A stretch of 64,000 nucleotides of DNA, taken from assembly GCA_017853555.1 (NCBI GenBank), contig JAFMJH010000001.1:1-64000 (forward strand), in the 5' to 3' direction. Position 1 is the stretch's first letter, and every line of letters begins with the position of its first letter. The notes under the pieces are model-generated. The model worked only from the letters and a program-made list of their open reading frames with translations. It searched no databases and had not been told where the DNA came from. Position numbers and translations under genes: made by a program. The DNA comes from Steroidobacteraceae bacterium (GTDB lineage: Bacteria > Pseudomonadota > Gammaproteobacteria > Steroidobacterales > Steroidobacteraceae). Positions 43,904 through 53,660 of the stretch are shown one piece after another.

Positions 43904-44547
43904 AACTCTACGGATCACTCGTCTCGCCTTACGTCGCACGCGCCGTGTTCGCCGCACGCCTGAAGGGCTTGTCACTCGAAGCTCAAACCCCGCCCGGCGG
44001 CGGTATCAAGTCGCCCGAATTCCTCGCGCTGAATCCGCTCGGAAAAATGCCTGCTCTCGAAGACGCCGGACGCGTCGTTCCGGAATCCATGGTCATTCTG
44101 GATTTTTTGGAAGATGCCCATCCGCAACCCGCGCTGTTGCCCGCCAAGCCCATGGATCGCGCGCAAGCGCGCCTGCTCGGTCGCATCGTCGATCTCTACA
44201 TCATGAATCAGCTCGGGGTGTTCTTCCGCAACATGAACCCGGCCAGTCGCAACGACACCGACATCGAAGCGGCCAAGGCGGCGTTGCACAAGAGCATCGG
44301 TCAACTCGAACACTTCATGGGCGACGGTCGCTATGCCGTGGGCGAAGAACTCGGCTACGGTGACGTTGCCATCTTTCCCTGCCTGATGATGACCCAGAGC
44401 GTGGTCGCGAACTTCGGCATCACCGATCTCTACGCCGGCCACAAGCGATTGACGCGCTGGTGGCAGCAGATGCAGGCCGATCCGCGTACCGCCGCATTCG
44501 TGACCGAATACCAGGCGGCCATCACCGCATTCCTCTCGCGTCGCTGA
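43900..44547 (+). CDS. Glutathione S-transferase family protein
   Basis: MKLYGSLVSPYVARAVFAARLKGL...FLALNPLGKMPALEDAGRVVPESMVILDFLED. Confidence 0.93.
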   Translation: MKLYGSLVSPYVARAVFAARLKGLSLEAQTPPGGGIKSPEFLALNPLGKMPALEDAGRVVPESMVILDFLEDAHPQPALLPAKPMDRAQARLLGRIVDLYIMNQLGVFFRNMNPASRNDTDIEAAKAALHKSIGQLEHFMGDGRYAVGEELGYGDVAIFPCLMMTQSVVANFGITDLYAGHKRLTRWWQQMQADPRTAAFVTEYQAAITAFLSRR

Positions 44548-45524
44548 TGAAAGCGTACGGCTGGAACGTCGCCGAATTCGGCGGCCCGGAAACCATGCAA
44601 TGGTGCGAAATGCCATTGCCCGTCCCCGGTCGCGGGCAGTTGCGCGTGCGCGTGCATGCCTCGGGCATCAACTTCGCCGAGACTCGAATGCGCGCCGGGA
44701 CATATTCCGGTCAGGAACTCCCCTTCGTGATGGGCATGGAATCGGCAGGCGTCGTCGAAGCCGTCGGCGAGGGCGTCAAAGATTTCGCGGTCGGAGACCG
44801 TGTCTTCGGTCGCGCGCGCGGCTCGCATGCGACGCACGTGCTGTTCGATGCCCTGCACACCCTGCCGCTGCCCGACTCGCTCGATTTCGTGCAGGGCGCC
44901 GCCATTCCGGTCGGCTGGTTGACCGCGTGGCACGCGTTGGTCACCGTCGGCCGCGCACGTACCGGCGAGCGCGTGCTCATCGAAGCGATCGCCAGCAGCG
45001 TCGGCAGCGCCGCGTTGCAAATCGCCAAGTGGCAAGGCTGCTGGGTCGCCGGCACGGCCAGCCGCGACGACAAATGCGCGCGTTCACGCGCCTCGGGAGC
45101 CGACGCAGCCTACAACTACAAAACCGCGCAGCTCGCCGAAGAAATCATGCGCGACACCGCAGGCCATGGCATCGACGTCGGCCTCATGACCATCGGCGAA
45201 GAAACGGCGGCTTCGCTGTTCGACTCGATGGCCTACGAGGGCCGTATCGTGATGTACGGCAGCACGGGCGGCAGACAGGTGTGCTTCAACCTCAATATCG
45301 GTACGCGGAATCTGCAATTGCTGGCGATGAGCATCTCGACCAGCGCGCGCTTCGTGCCGGAAACCATGCGCAGCTTCAGAGAAGTGGCCGTGCCGGGATT
45401 TGCAAACGGTACGTTCAAAGCCGTCATCGACAAAACGCTGCCGATGAGCGCGCTCGTCGAGGCGCACGCGATGGTCGATTCACGCACGCATTACGGCAAG
45501 ATCGTACTCGTCAACGATTTCTAG
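44547..45524 (+). CDS. Quinone oxidoreductase-type zinc-binding dehydrogenase (MDR)
   Basis: HASGINFAETRMRAGTY, GMESAGVVEAVGEGV, GERVLIEAIASSVGSAALQIAK; ATG overlaps the previous TGA. Confidence 0.9.
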   Translation: MKAYGWNVAEFGGPETMQWCEMPLPVPGRGQLRVRVHASGINFAETRMRAGTYSGQELPFVMGMESAGVVEAVGEGVKDFAVGDRVFGRARGSHATHVLFDALHTLPLPDSLDFVQGAAIPVGWLTAWHALVTVGRARTGERVLIEAIASSVGSAALQIAKWQGCWVAGTASRDDKCARSRASGADAAYNYKTAQLAEEIMRDTAGHGIDVGLMTIGEETAASLFDSMAYEGRIVMYGSTGGRQVCFNLNIGTRNLQLLAMSISTSARFVPETMRSFREVAVPGFANGTFKAVIDKTLPMSALVEAHAMVDSRTHYGKIVLVNDF

Positions 45525-46507
45525 AACGCGATCACGACTTTGCCGTCGCGATCGCTGCCGGTGCACGCGGCACGATCGCAGGCTTCGAGTATGCGCTCGA
45601 GCGGATAGACGCCGGCGATCTTGGCCACGAGTTCGCCGCGCGACATGAGATCGGCGAGCCGCGCGTACATCGCGCGCACGCCCTCGGGGGTGCGTCGCGT
45701 GGCGAATTGCCGCGCGAAGCTCACGCCGACCAAACGAATGTCTTGTCTGAACATGAGATAGAAATCGAGTTCACAGCGCTGGCTCGTCATCGACCCGTAA
45801 CTGGCCACGATACTGCCGGGCGCGAGACACTCGGCGATGCGCTGCGTTGCAGGCCCTGCGACGGCATCGATGCCGAGTTTGATCGGCGCACCCTGCACGA
45901 CCTCGCGTGCCCGTGCCGCCAGATCGGGGCCGTCGACCAGCACCACGTCGCCACCCAACTCGCGCAGTTCGTCGACCATCTCGGCGCGCCGCACGACGTT
46001 GACGGTGCGCACGCCTTTCAAGCGCGCAAGCCGGATGAGATAGCGGCCGCAACTCGAATTGGCGGCGTTCTGGATCAACCAGTCGCCTCGCTGCAAATCG
46101 GCAAAATCTTCGAGCAACACCTCGGCGGTCGGACCGTTGACCGTGAGCAGACTCAACTGGATCGCATCACCTTCGGGCGCCGGCATGCAGGCGGCGGCTT
46201 TGCAGCGCACTTCTTCGCGAAACGTTCCGCTGGCGAGCGCCGGGAACACGCGGTCACCGACCTTGAGGTGACGCACGGCGCTGCCGACGCGCAGGACGTG
46301 GCCGATGCCCTCGAAGCCAGGCGTACGCGGCACCGGAAAGCGAAACGGCTCGACGCCCTGGATCGTGCGCAGGTCGGCGATGTGCATCGCGGCCGCCTCC
46401 ATGCGCACGACGACCTCATCGTCGGCCGGCTGCTCGGCAGGCAACTCCACCACGCGCAAGACGTCTACCGGGGAACCATAGCTCGACTGTACGGCGGCGC
46501 GCGGCAT
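45521..46507 (-). CDS. Zinc-binding dehydrogenase (MDR, 2-enoyl reductase-like)
   Basis: MEAAAMHIADLRTIQG, GFEGIGHVLRVGSAV, GDWLIQNAANSSCGRYLIRLAR resembles trans-2-enoyl reductase-type MDRs. Confidence 0.88.
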   Translation of the reverse strand: MPRAAVQSSYGSPVDVLRVVELPAEQPADDEVVVRMEAAAMHIADLRTIQGVEPFRFPVPRTPGFEGIGHVLRVGSAVRHLKVGDRVFPALASGTFREEVRCKAAACMPAPEGDAIQLSLLTVNGPTAEVLLEDFADLQRGDWLIQNAANSSCGRYLIRLARLKGVRTVNVVRRAEMVDELRELGGDVVLVDGPDLAARAREVVQGAPIKLGIDAVAGPATQRIAECLAPGSIVASYGSMTSQRCELDFYLMFRQDIRLVGVSFARQFATRRTPEGVRAMYARLADLMSRGELVAKIAGVYPLERILEACDRAACTGSDRDGKVVIAF

Positions 46508-46509
46508 AT

Positions 46510-47559
46510 TCAGATGACTCCGCGCTCGACCATGCGCGCAATCGCATCGGCCTGACGCTGCTGGAAATAACTGCGATCGGGAATCACGAGCGTGCCGCCT
46601 TGCAACAAACCGTTGCGGCGACGCAGATCGGCATTCGCGAACGAGTCCGCGAACATCTCGAGTGCCTGACGCGACAACATGTTCGACATCGCCGGGCGAC
46701 GACGGTAGGCACGCAATCCGGCCATATCCAAAAATGCATTGGCTACCGACGACTCACCGACGCCGGCGAGAATCATCTGATTGCCGTGATAGTCGAGGAT
46801 GTCGGAAAACCCGTTGCTGGAATCGACCGGCACGTCGATCCCGCGCAGTTCGGCGTTGTTGGCCGACACGACGTAAGCGAGATTTTCGAGCGCACGCGCA
46901 CGACGCGCGATCTGCTTGATGGTGAGATTCGGCGAGGCGACTTCGCTGGTCGAGTGCAAAAACACCTCGGCGCCGCGAATCGCGTGCGCCCGCGCGACCT
47001 CCGGATACAGGATTTCTTCGGAGGCGATCGCGGCCAGTTTTCCGATTGCGGTATCCGCCACCGGGAAAACGGCCTCGATGCCGTAGACGTCCAGATATTT
47101 GTCCCAGACGTCGTGCGGCGTGGGCGCAAAAATCGAGATCAAACGACGATAGGTGAGCACCCGCTTGCCCGACGGATCGAACACCCAACAGGCCTGGAAG
47201 TAGATGCCCGGAAAATGCGCATCCGTTTCATAGCCGTTGCCGGCGAGAAACACGCCGTGTTTCTGCGCGAGTGCGGCGAGCGCATCGTACTCGGGACCCT
47301 CGGGCGCAATCGCGCCCTTGGAAGCCCACTCGGGGATGGTTTCGCCCCAGGGCGGACCGCTCAGAATGTACTCGGGCAACACGACCAGCTTGAGATCCGC
47401 GCCGACCCAGCGCTTCGCGCCGCCGATCGCGGTGTCGATGCGTGCAATCGAAGCGCGCATGCGCGCCGCGGCAGCCTCGCGATCGCGATCGGGATGCACG
47501 CCGTCGCAGTCGATCTGCAAAGCCAGCGCCACGTAGCGATCCAGTTTTTGTATCGTCAT
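46510..47559 (-). CDS. Carbon-nitrogen hydrolase (nitrilase superfamily)
   Basis: KLVVLPEYILSGPPWG (catalytic Glu region), VLTYRRLISIF (catalytic Lys region replaced or shifted), GKLAAIASEEILYPEVARAHAIRGAEVFLHST. Confidence 0.82.
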   Translation of the reverse strand: MTIQKLDRYVALALQIDCDGVHPDRDREAAAARMRASIARIDTAIGGAKRWVGADLKLVVLPEYILSGPPWGETIPEWASKGAIAPEGPEYDALAALAQKHGVFLAGNGYETDAHFPGIYFQACWVFDPSGKRVLTYRRLISIFAPTPHDVWDKYLDVYGIEAVFPVADTAIGKLAAIASEEILYPEVARAHAIRGAEVFLHSTSEVASPNLTIKQIARRARALENLAYVVSANNAELRGIDVPVDSSNGFSDILDYHGNQMILAGVGESSVANAFLDMAGLRAYRRRPAMSNMLSRQALEMFADSFANADLRRRNGLLQGGTLVIPDRSYFQQRQADAIARMVERGVI

Positions 47560-47984
47560 CCGTTTCTCCGCGCATGCTCGGCGGCATCGCTCCAGGTTTG
47601 TAATTCGACGAGTTTTGCCTCGCGCAACAGGAAGCGATCGCAAAAGCGCGCTTCAAAGGCTGTGCCATCCGGCCAACTGCCCTGCATGTCGCCGTGCAGA
47701 TAGACGGCTACGCCGTTCGAGGCCTCGCAGGCTTCGACGGTCGTGACCTGCTTGCGCACGCTCGCATAGCGCGTGGCACTGAACGAAACGAAGTCTTCGA
47801 GACGCGTATAGCGATGGCCGCCCGAAATCGTCATCACGAAATCCGGCGCCAAAAAACTCGCGGCACGCTGCAAGTCGCGGTGCGCCAAGGCGTCCATGAA
47901 TTCACGGGCGATATCGATGGCTACGGCGCGATCCGAACGCGCCGCCGCCACGACGATACCGCCATCACCCAAAGGTTGCGTCAT
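47556..47984 (-). CDS. SnoaL-like/NTF2-fold protein
   Basis: AREFMDALAHRDLQRAASFLAPDFVMTISGGHRYTRLEDFV...GTAFEARFCDRFLLREAKLVELQTWSD. Confidence 0.8.
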   Translation of the reverse strand: MTQPLGDGGIVVAAARSDRAVAIDIAREFMDALAHRDLQRAASFLAPDFVMTISGGHRYTRLEDFVSFSATRYASVRKQVTTVEACEASNGVAVYLHGDMQGSWPDGTAFEARFCDRFLLREAKLVELQTWSDAAEHARRNG

Positions 47985-49312
47985 GCCGACTTCGCCTGCG
48001 CCGCCTCGAGACTGCGTATCGACTCGCCGTAGGCGCGACGCCCGGTGGACAGATACGCGGTCAACGCACCACCGATCACGAGGACGACCAAGGCGACGGA
48101 AAAGCGGATGCCCTGCGGACCCTCGAATACGCGATCGTTCAAAAGACCGACGACCGGCGGACCGAGCAACATGCCGAGGCCGTTGATGGTGAGGATATAC
48201 AACGAAGAAATGCGCGCGCGGAATTCACCCGGCGTCACGAACACGACGGCGGCAGCACCGCATGCCGTGCTCATCGCGCCGCCGATGCTCGACGGGATCA
48301 GCAGCAGCAAGGCGACTTCCGGTGTCGGCGCGAGCGGCAGCAAAGCGGTCGCGACGACCAACAACACCAGAGCGATCAACGATGCCGTCATCGGACCATC
48401 CGGACGGCCGCGTCGATAGAGGTGTGTCGTGAGCCAGCCGCCGAAGATCGCGCCCGCAGGACCGATGATGAGCAGAATGCAGCCGTAGGCGAACGAAAAT
48501 CGCGGCGCATCCCAACCCCAGACGCGATCGAACATCGCGGGCAACCATTGCAACGCATAGCCGACGAGCGGCGAAGCGACCATGCCGATCAGCAACGGCG
48601 CGTACGCGGCGCGATGGGTGCGCAGATAGGCGACGAATTGCGCGGTGGACGCCGCCTCGGCCGAGTGCGCGAGTCGATCTCGTCGCAGCGGCTCGCGGAT
48701 GCCGAACACGAGCAACGCGACGAGCATCCCGGGCAATCCGGCGGCGACGAACACGACTTGCCAAGGCTCGAGATGCCCCACCACCGGAAAACTCATCGGC
48801 GGCTGGCTGGCCATCCACGCGACGATCAAACCGCCGACGAGATAGGCGAACCCCATCCCGGTCGCCACGCCCATGTTGAGGAACGCGATTGCGCGACTTT
48901 GCTCGGCGCGCGGAAAATGATCGGCGATCAGCGAATTGGCGGCGGGATTGAGCGCGGCCTCGCCGAGCCCGATGCCGAGACGCGCAGTCGCCAGTTGTCC
49001 GAAAGTTTTGGCGAGCCCGCAGGCGGCCGTCATCGAACACCAAAACAGCATCGCGACGCCGATGATCTTCTTGCGGTCGTAACGATCGGCCAGCCAACCG
49101 AAAGGCAAGCCCATCGACACGTAGAACAGCGCGAACACCGGTCCCATCAACAGGCCCATCTGGGTGTCGGTCGCGCCGAAGAATTCTTTGACCGGACCGA
49201 CGAGCAGCGCGAGCACCCAGCGATCGAGCAGCGAGATCGCGTAGGCGAGCGTGAGCAACACCACCACGTACCACGCATAGGCGCGGGAGGGATAAGCAGT
49301 TTCTTCGGACAT
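47981..49312 (-). CDS. MFS transporter
   Basis: YAISLLDRWVLALLVGPVKEFFGATDTQMGLLMG; LPFGWLADRYDRKKIIGVAMLFWCSMTAACGLA; ARLGIGLGEAALNPAANSLIADHFP. Confidence 0.92.
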   Translation of the reverse strand: MSEETAYPSRAYAWYVVVLLTLAYAISLLDRWVLALLVGPVKEFFGATDTQMGLLMGPVFALFYVSMGLPFGWLADRYDRKKIIGVAMLFWCSMTAACGLAKTFGQLATARLGIGLGEAALNPAANSLIADHFPRAEQSRAIAFLNMGVATGMGFAYLVGGLIVAWMASQPPMSFPVVGHLEPWQVVFVAAGLPGMLVALLVFGIREPLRRDRLAHSAEAASTAQFVAYLRTHRAAYAPLLIGMVASPLVGYALQWLPAMFDRVWGWDAPRFSFAYGCILLIIGPAGAIFGGWLTTHLYRRGRPDGPMTASLIALVLLVVATALLPLAPTPEVALLLLIPSSIGGAMSTACGAAAVVFVTPGEFRARISSLYILTINGLGMLLGPPVVGLLNDRVFEGPQGIRFSVALVVLVIGGALTAYLSTGRRAYGESIRSLEAAQAKSA

Positions 49313-49425
49313 GTTGGTGACGAACCCCGCCGATCGGACCATCCAAGGGTCGGCAGGGCGCGCCTGCCTGTCAAGGCGGGCACGAGGACCGCCCGCAGGG
49401 CGCCGATTTTCGTTATGTTTCGCCC

Positions 49426-50253
49426 ATGCGCATCGCGATCATCGGCAGCGGCACCGCCGCCAAGACCTTGCCACCCCACCTGGCCAGCATGGCTACCGAG
49501 GCGGGCGCGGAGGCCGTGCTGGTCAACCCGCGCCTGAGCGCGTTCGCTCTCAGCGCCTACGAGCGCTTGGTGGTGGATGTGGGGTACGTCGACGCCATGC
49601 AATCGGCGGCAGCGCAGTCGGCCGATGCCGTTCTGATCAACTCGTTCGCCGATTACGGCGTCGACGCCGCGCGCGCGGCGACGGCAACGCCGGTGATCGG
49701 TGCCGGTGAGGCGACACTGCGTGCCGCCTCGCAGGACGGCGCTCGTCCGTTCGCGATCGTCACCGTTTGGCCGGCGTCGATGGGATTTTTGTACGAGGAG
49801 CGTTTGCGCGCACTCGGACTCGGCAGCCTCTGTCGCGGCGTGCGGCATCTTTCGCCCGAAGAGGAGCTCGCCCGACTCGGCAGCGAAGATGACGTGATGC
49901 AACGCATGGCGCGTCACGACACCCAAGTGCTCGAGCGTCTCGTCGATGCCTGCCGGCTTGCGGTGCGGCATGACGGAGCGGCGGCGATCGCTCTCGGTTG
50001 CACCTGCATGGCGCCGATCGGTCCGGCGCTCGCCGCGCGCCTCGACGTACCGGTGTACGAGTCGTCGCGCACGGGTCTGCATGCGGCAATCGACGCGGCC
50101 CGTGACGGTGCGCGTCGGGAGCCGACTGCTCGATATCCCGCATTGATACCGAATATCGTCTCGGCATGGGCCGGGACTGTCGAAGCGGTGGCGAACGTCG
50201 GCGTCACCAACACCGACTGCCCCGTCTGCATCACCACGGAAGATCCGACATGA
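49426..50253 (+). CDS. Asp/Glu/hydantoin racemase-like protein
   Basis: MRIAIIGSGTAAKT; ADAVLINSFADYGVDAARAATATPVIGAGEATL; AAIALGCTCMAPIGPALAARLDVPV. Confidence 0.82.
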   Translation: MRIAIIGSGTAAKTLPPHLASMATEAGAEAVLVNPRLSAFALSAYERLVVDVGYVDAMQSAAAQSADAVLINSFADYGVDAARAATATPVIGAGEATLRAASQDGARPFAIVTVWPASMGFLYEERLRALGLGSLCRGVRHLSPEEELARLGSEDDVMQRMARHDTQVLERLVDACRLAVRHDGAAAIALGCTCMAPIGPALAARLDVPVYESSRTGLHAAIDAARDGARREPTARYPALIPNIVSAWAGTVEAVANVGVTNTDCPVCITTEDPT

Positions 50254-50453
50254 GCGACACGACGCGCCTTGAAGCGCTGGAAATCAAGACGGCGCATCTC
50301 GAACACGCCGTACAACAATTGTCGGACGCCCTGTACCGCCAGCAAATCGAACTCGAACGCGTCATCGCGCGCAACGCGCAGTTGCTGGCCGAACTCGACG
50401 CCGCAGCGCCCTCGGATGCGGCGACCCGCCACGAAAAACCGCCTCACTACTGA
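50250..50453 (+). CDS. slyX: SlyX family protein
   Basis: LEALEIKTAHLEHAVQQLSDALYRQQIELERV...PPHY C-terminus. Confidence 0.88.
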   Translation: MSDTTRLEALEIKTAHLEHAVQQLSDALYRQQIELERVIARNAQLLAELDAAAPSDAATRHEKPPHY

Positions 50454-50471
50454 ACATCGCGGAGTCATGCA

Positions 50472-51581
50472 ATGATCAATCTCAATCGTCGTCGCACTCT
50501 TGCACTCGCCGTCGGTGGCACGGCGCTCGCCACGCAGCTGCCTGCCGTGCTGCGGGCCGCGGAACGTCAAGCCGCGCTGCGCTATCCGCTGCGGCTGTCG
50601 GCCAACGAAAACCCCTGGGGGCCCGGTCCCGCAGCCCGCCTCGCGCTGGCGGCCGCGATCGACGACTCTTGTCGCTATCCGATGGAATCATCGGCGCGAT
50701 TGCTCGCCGCGATCGCGGCCAAAGAAAACTTGTCGGCCGACAACGTGGCGATCGGCTCCGGCTCGGCCGAGTTGCTGAACGTCTTGGCGACCGGCTGGTG
50801 CGCCCGCAAACGTCTGGTGTCGGCCTGGCCCACCTTCAATCAAATCCACACCATGGCAGCGAGCGTCGGTGCGGACATCGTGCATGTTCCGGTCGACGCC
50901 GCGCTGCGACACGACTTGCCGGCACTCGACGCGGCCGTCAACGGCAACACCGGCATCGTGTACGTCTGCAACCCCAATAATCCCACGGGCACCGTCGTCC
51001 CGGCCGCTGCGTTGCGCGACTTCTGCAAGTCGATCGGTGAACGTGCGCTCGTCGTGATCGACGAGGCTTATCTCGATTTCGCGGATCCGGCGGCAACGGG
51101 CAGCATGGTTGAGCTGGTGCGCAGCGGCGCGAACGTGGTGGTGTTGCGCACCTTCTCGAAGCTGCACGGCCTCGCCGGGCTGCGCGTCGGCTATGCACTC
51201 GCCCGTCCCGACCTCATCAAAAAAATCCGCGGCCCGCACCTCGCCATCCCGAATGGCGCAGGGCTCGCCGCTGCGCTCGCGAGCCTCGGCGACCAGCCGT
51301 TCATGCAAACGACGCGCGAAACTCTGCTGGCCGATCGCGCGCGCATCACCTCGGCCTGCCAGGCCCTCGCGATCGAGTGCACGCCCTCGCAGGGCAATTT
51401 TCTGTTCATGAAGACCGGCTTGTCGCTCGAAGAATTCCGCAACCGGATGCGTGCCGAGCGCATCGAAGTCGGACGCCCCTTCGAACCGCTGCTCGATTGG
51501 TGTCGAGTCACGGTCGGCACCACGGCCGAAACCACCGCATTCATCACCGCATTGCAAAAAATCAAGGAAACACGCGCATGA
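50472..51581 (+). CDS. Histidinol-phosphate aminotransferase-like PLP enzyme with Tat-type signal
   Basis: N-terminus MINLNRRRTLALAVGGTALATQLPAVLRAA; LSANENPWGP, YVCNPNNPTGT, LRTFSKLHGLAGLRVGYA (PLP Lys). Confidence 0.92.
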   Translation: MINLNRRRTLALAVGGTALATQLPAVLRAAERQAALRYPLRLSANENPWGPGPAARLALAAAIDDSCRYPMESSARLLAAIAAKENLSADNVAIGSGSAELLNVLATGWCARKRLVSAWPTFNQIHTMAASVGADIVHVPVDAALRHDLPALDAAVNGNTGIVYVCNPNNPTGTVVPAAALRDFCKSIGERALVVIDEAYLDFADPAATGSMVELVRSGANVVVLRTFSKLHGLAGLRVGYALARPDLIKKIRGPHLAIPNGAGLAAALASLGDQPFMQTTRETLLADRARITSACQALAIECTPSQGNFLFMKTGLSLEEFRNRMRAERIEVGRPFEPLLDWCRVTVGTTAETTAFITALQKIKETRA

Positions 51582-53650
51582 ATTCGCTCTCACGCTCGAT
51601 CCTCGCGCTCGCGCTGGTCGCAGGCTGCGTCGTCAACGTCGGCCTCGCCGCGCCGTCGACGGGCGTGCGCGAAACGTTGTCGGCCGAAAAGATGTGGACA
51701 CTCGCCCGTTTGGGCGAGACGAGCCTGTCGCCCGACGGCACGCGCGCCGTGGTCACGGTGACGCGCTACGACGTCAAAGAAAACAAGGGGCAGACCGATC
51801 TCTGGCTGATCGACACGAAAAGCGGCATCACGCGCCAACTCACCAGCGACAAAGCCGCCGACACCTCGCCGACGTTCAGCCCGGACGGGCTGCGGATCGC
51901 GTTTTTGTCCAAACGCGGCGACGACAAGGAAACCCAGCTCTACTTGATCCCGGTCGATGGCGGCGAGGCACGACGCATCACGCAGATTCCCACCGGCGTA
52001 TCGGCGATCAAGTGGTTCCCCGACGGCAAGCGACTCGCGTTCGTCACCCCGATCTGGATCGATCTCGTCAAATGGGAAGATCAGGAGAAGCGTCGCAAGG
52101 AACGCGAAGACAGCAAGATGAACGCGAAAGTGTGGGAGCGCGCCCCCATCGCCTATTGGGACCACTTCGTCGACGACCGCGAACCGCATCTGTTTTCGAT
52201 TTCGGTGGAGGGCGGTGAACCGACCGCCATCACGCGTCAGTCGGGCCACCACCTCTCCAAACGCGCTTATTCCAACGCGTCCTACGACATTTCGCCCGAC
52301 GGTCTTGAAGTCGCGTTCGTGTCGGACGTCGATCGCAGCGGCGCGGATCCGAACGCCGACGTGATCGTGCTCGAAAGCTGCGGCTGCAAACCCGCCCGCG
52401 ATGTCACCAGCGAAAACGGCGCCGACGACGGCATGCCGCTATACAGCCCGGACGGAAAGTGGCTGGCGTACACCGCGCAGACCATCAAAGGTTTTTACGC
52501 CGATCGTGCCCGTCTGCTGCTGATCGATCGCAAAAGCGGTGAACGCCGCGACCTGTCGGGCGATTGGGATCGGTCACCGGGCGAACTCGTCTGGCAAAGC
52601 GATTCGACCTCGCTCTACAGCACGGTCGACGATGCCGCGACGAATCGCGTCTATCAACACGCTCTCGCGAGTCCAGGCAAGCCGCGCGCGATCACCACGA
52701 CCTCGAGTTTCGGAAATCTCGCGATCTCGAAAGGATCCAAACCGATCGCAGTCGCGCTGCGCCAGAGTTTTTCGGAGCCGCCGACGCTGGTGCGGCTGGA
52801 CCTCGGCACCGGGACGGCGAGCGTCCTCACGCGCTTCAACGACGCGGCGCTCGCGACCGTCGATCTAGGCAAGGTCGAGAGCGCCACGTACGCAGGCGCC
52901 AAGGGTGATCCGATCCAGATGTGGGTCGTTTATCCGCCCAATTTCGATCCGACTAAGAAATATCCGGTCTTCATGCTGCTGCACGGCGGTCCGCACAACA
53001 CCATCCAGGATGCCGTGCAGTGGCGCTGGAACGCGCACGTGTTCGCCAGCTGGGGTTACGTCGTCACCTGGCACAACTTCCACGGTTCGAGCGGATTCGG
53101 CAACGCGTTCGGTGACTCGATCAATCCGGATCGCATCACCATGCCGTACGAAGACACCTTGCAGGCGGCTGCGTGGCTGGCGTCGAAACCGTTCGTCGAT
53201 GCAAGCCACATGGTTGCCGGCGGCGGCAGCTACGGCGGTTTCCTCGCCGCGACCTTGCTCGGGCGCGCGCATCCGTTCAAGGCGTTGATCGCGCACGCCG
53301 CCGTCTACAACAATTTCACCCAGATCGGCGCCGACTACGGTGCGGAACGCGATCGATTCTTCGAATTCTGGGAACGACCGGAGGAGTTCGCCCGTTACTC
53401 ACCGCACACTTCGGCCGGCAGTTTCGTCACGCCGACGCTGGTGATTCACGGGCAACTCGACCAGCGCGTGCCCGTCAATCACGGCATCGAGTTGTTCAAC
53501 ACCTTGCAGAAGCGCGGCGTGCCGTCGAAGCTCGTCTATTTCCCCGACGAGAATCATTGGGTCCTGAAGCCGCAGAATTCCTTGTTCTGGTATCAGAACG
53601 TCCGCGAATGGCTGCAACGTTACGCTCCGGCGAACGAACCGACGCATTGA
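51578..53650 (+). CDS. Exported S9-family (prolyl oligopeptidase-like) peptidase
   Basis: Signal peptide; beta-propeller repeats (LSPDGTRA, FSPDGLRIAFLS); MLLHGGPHNTIQD; GGGSYGGFLAATLLG catalytic Ser; IHGQLDQRVPV; DENHWVLKP. Confidence 0.94.
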   Translation: MNSLSRSILALALVAGCVVNVGLAAPSTGVRETLSAEKMWTLARLGETSLSPDGTRAVVTVTRYDVKENKGQTDLWLIDTKSGITRQLTSDKAADTSPTFSPDGLRIAFLSKRGDDKETQLYLIPVDGGEARRITQIPTGVSAIKWFPDGKRLAFVTPIWIDLVKWEDQEKRRKEREDSKMNAKVWERAPIAYWDHFVDDREPHLFSISVEGGEPTAITRQSGHHLSKRAYSNASYDISPDGLEVAFVSDVDRSGADPNADVIVLESCGCKPARDVTSENGADDGMPLYSPDGKWLAYTAQTIKGFYADRARLLLIDRKSGERRDLSGDWDRSPGELVWQSDSTSLYSTVDDAATNRVYQHALASPGKPRAITTTSSFGNLAISKGSKPIAVALRQSFSEPPTLVRLDLGTGTASVLTRFNDAALATVDLGKVESATYAGAKGDPIQMWVVYPPNFDPTKKYPVFMLLHGGPHNTIQDAVQWRWNAHVFASWGYVVTWHNFHGSSGFGNAFGDSINPDRITMPYEDTLQAAAWLASKPFVDASHMVAGGGSYGGFLAATLLGRAHPFKALIAHAAVYNNFTQIGADYGAERDRFFEFWERPEEFARYSPHTSAGSFVTPTLVIHGQLDQRVPVNHGIELFNTLQKRGVPSKLVYFPDENHWVLKPQNSLFWYQNVREWLQRYAPANEPTH

Positions 53651-53660
53651 GGTGCAGACG

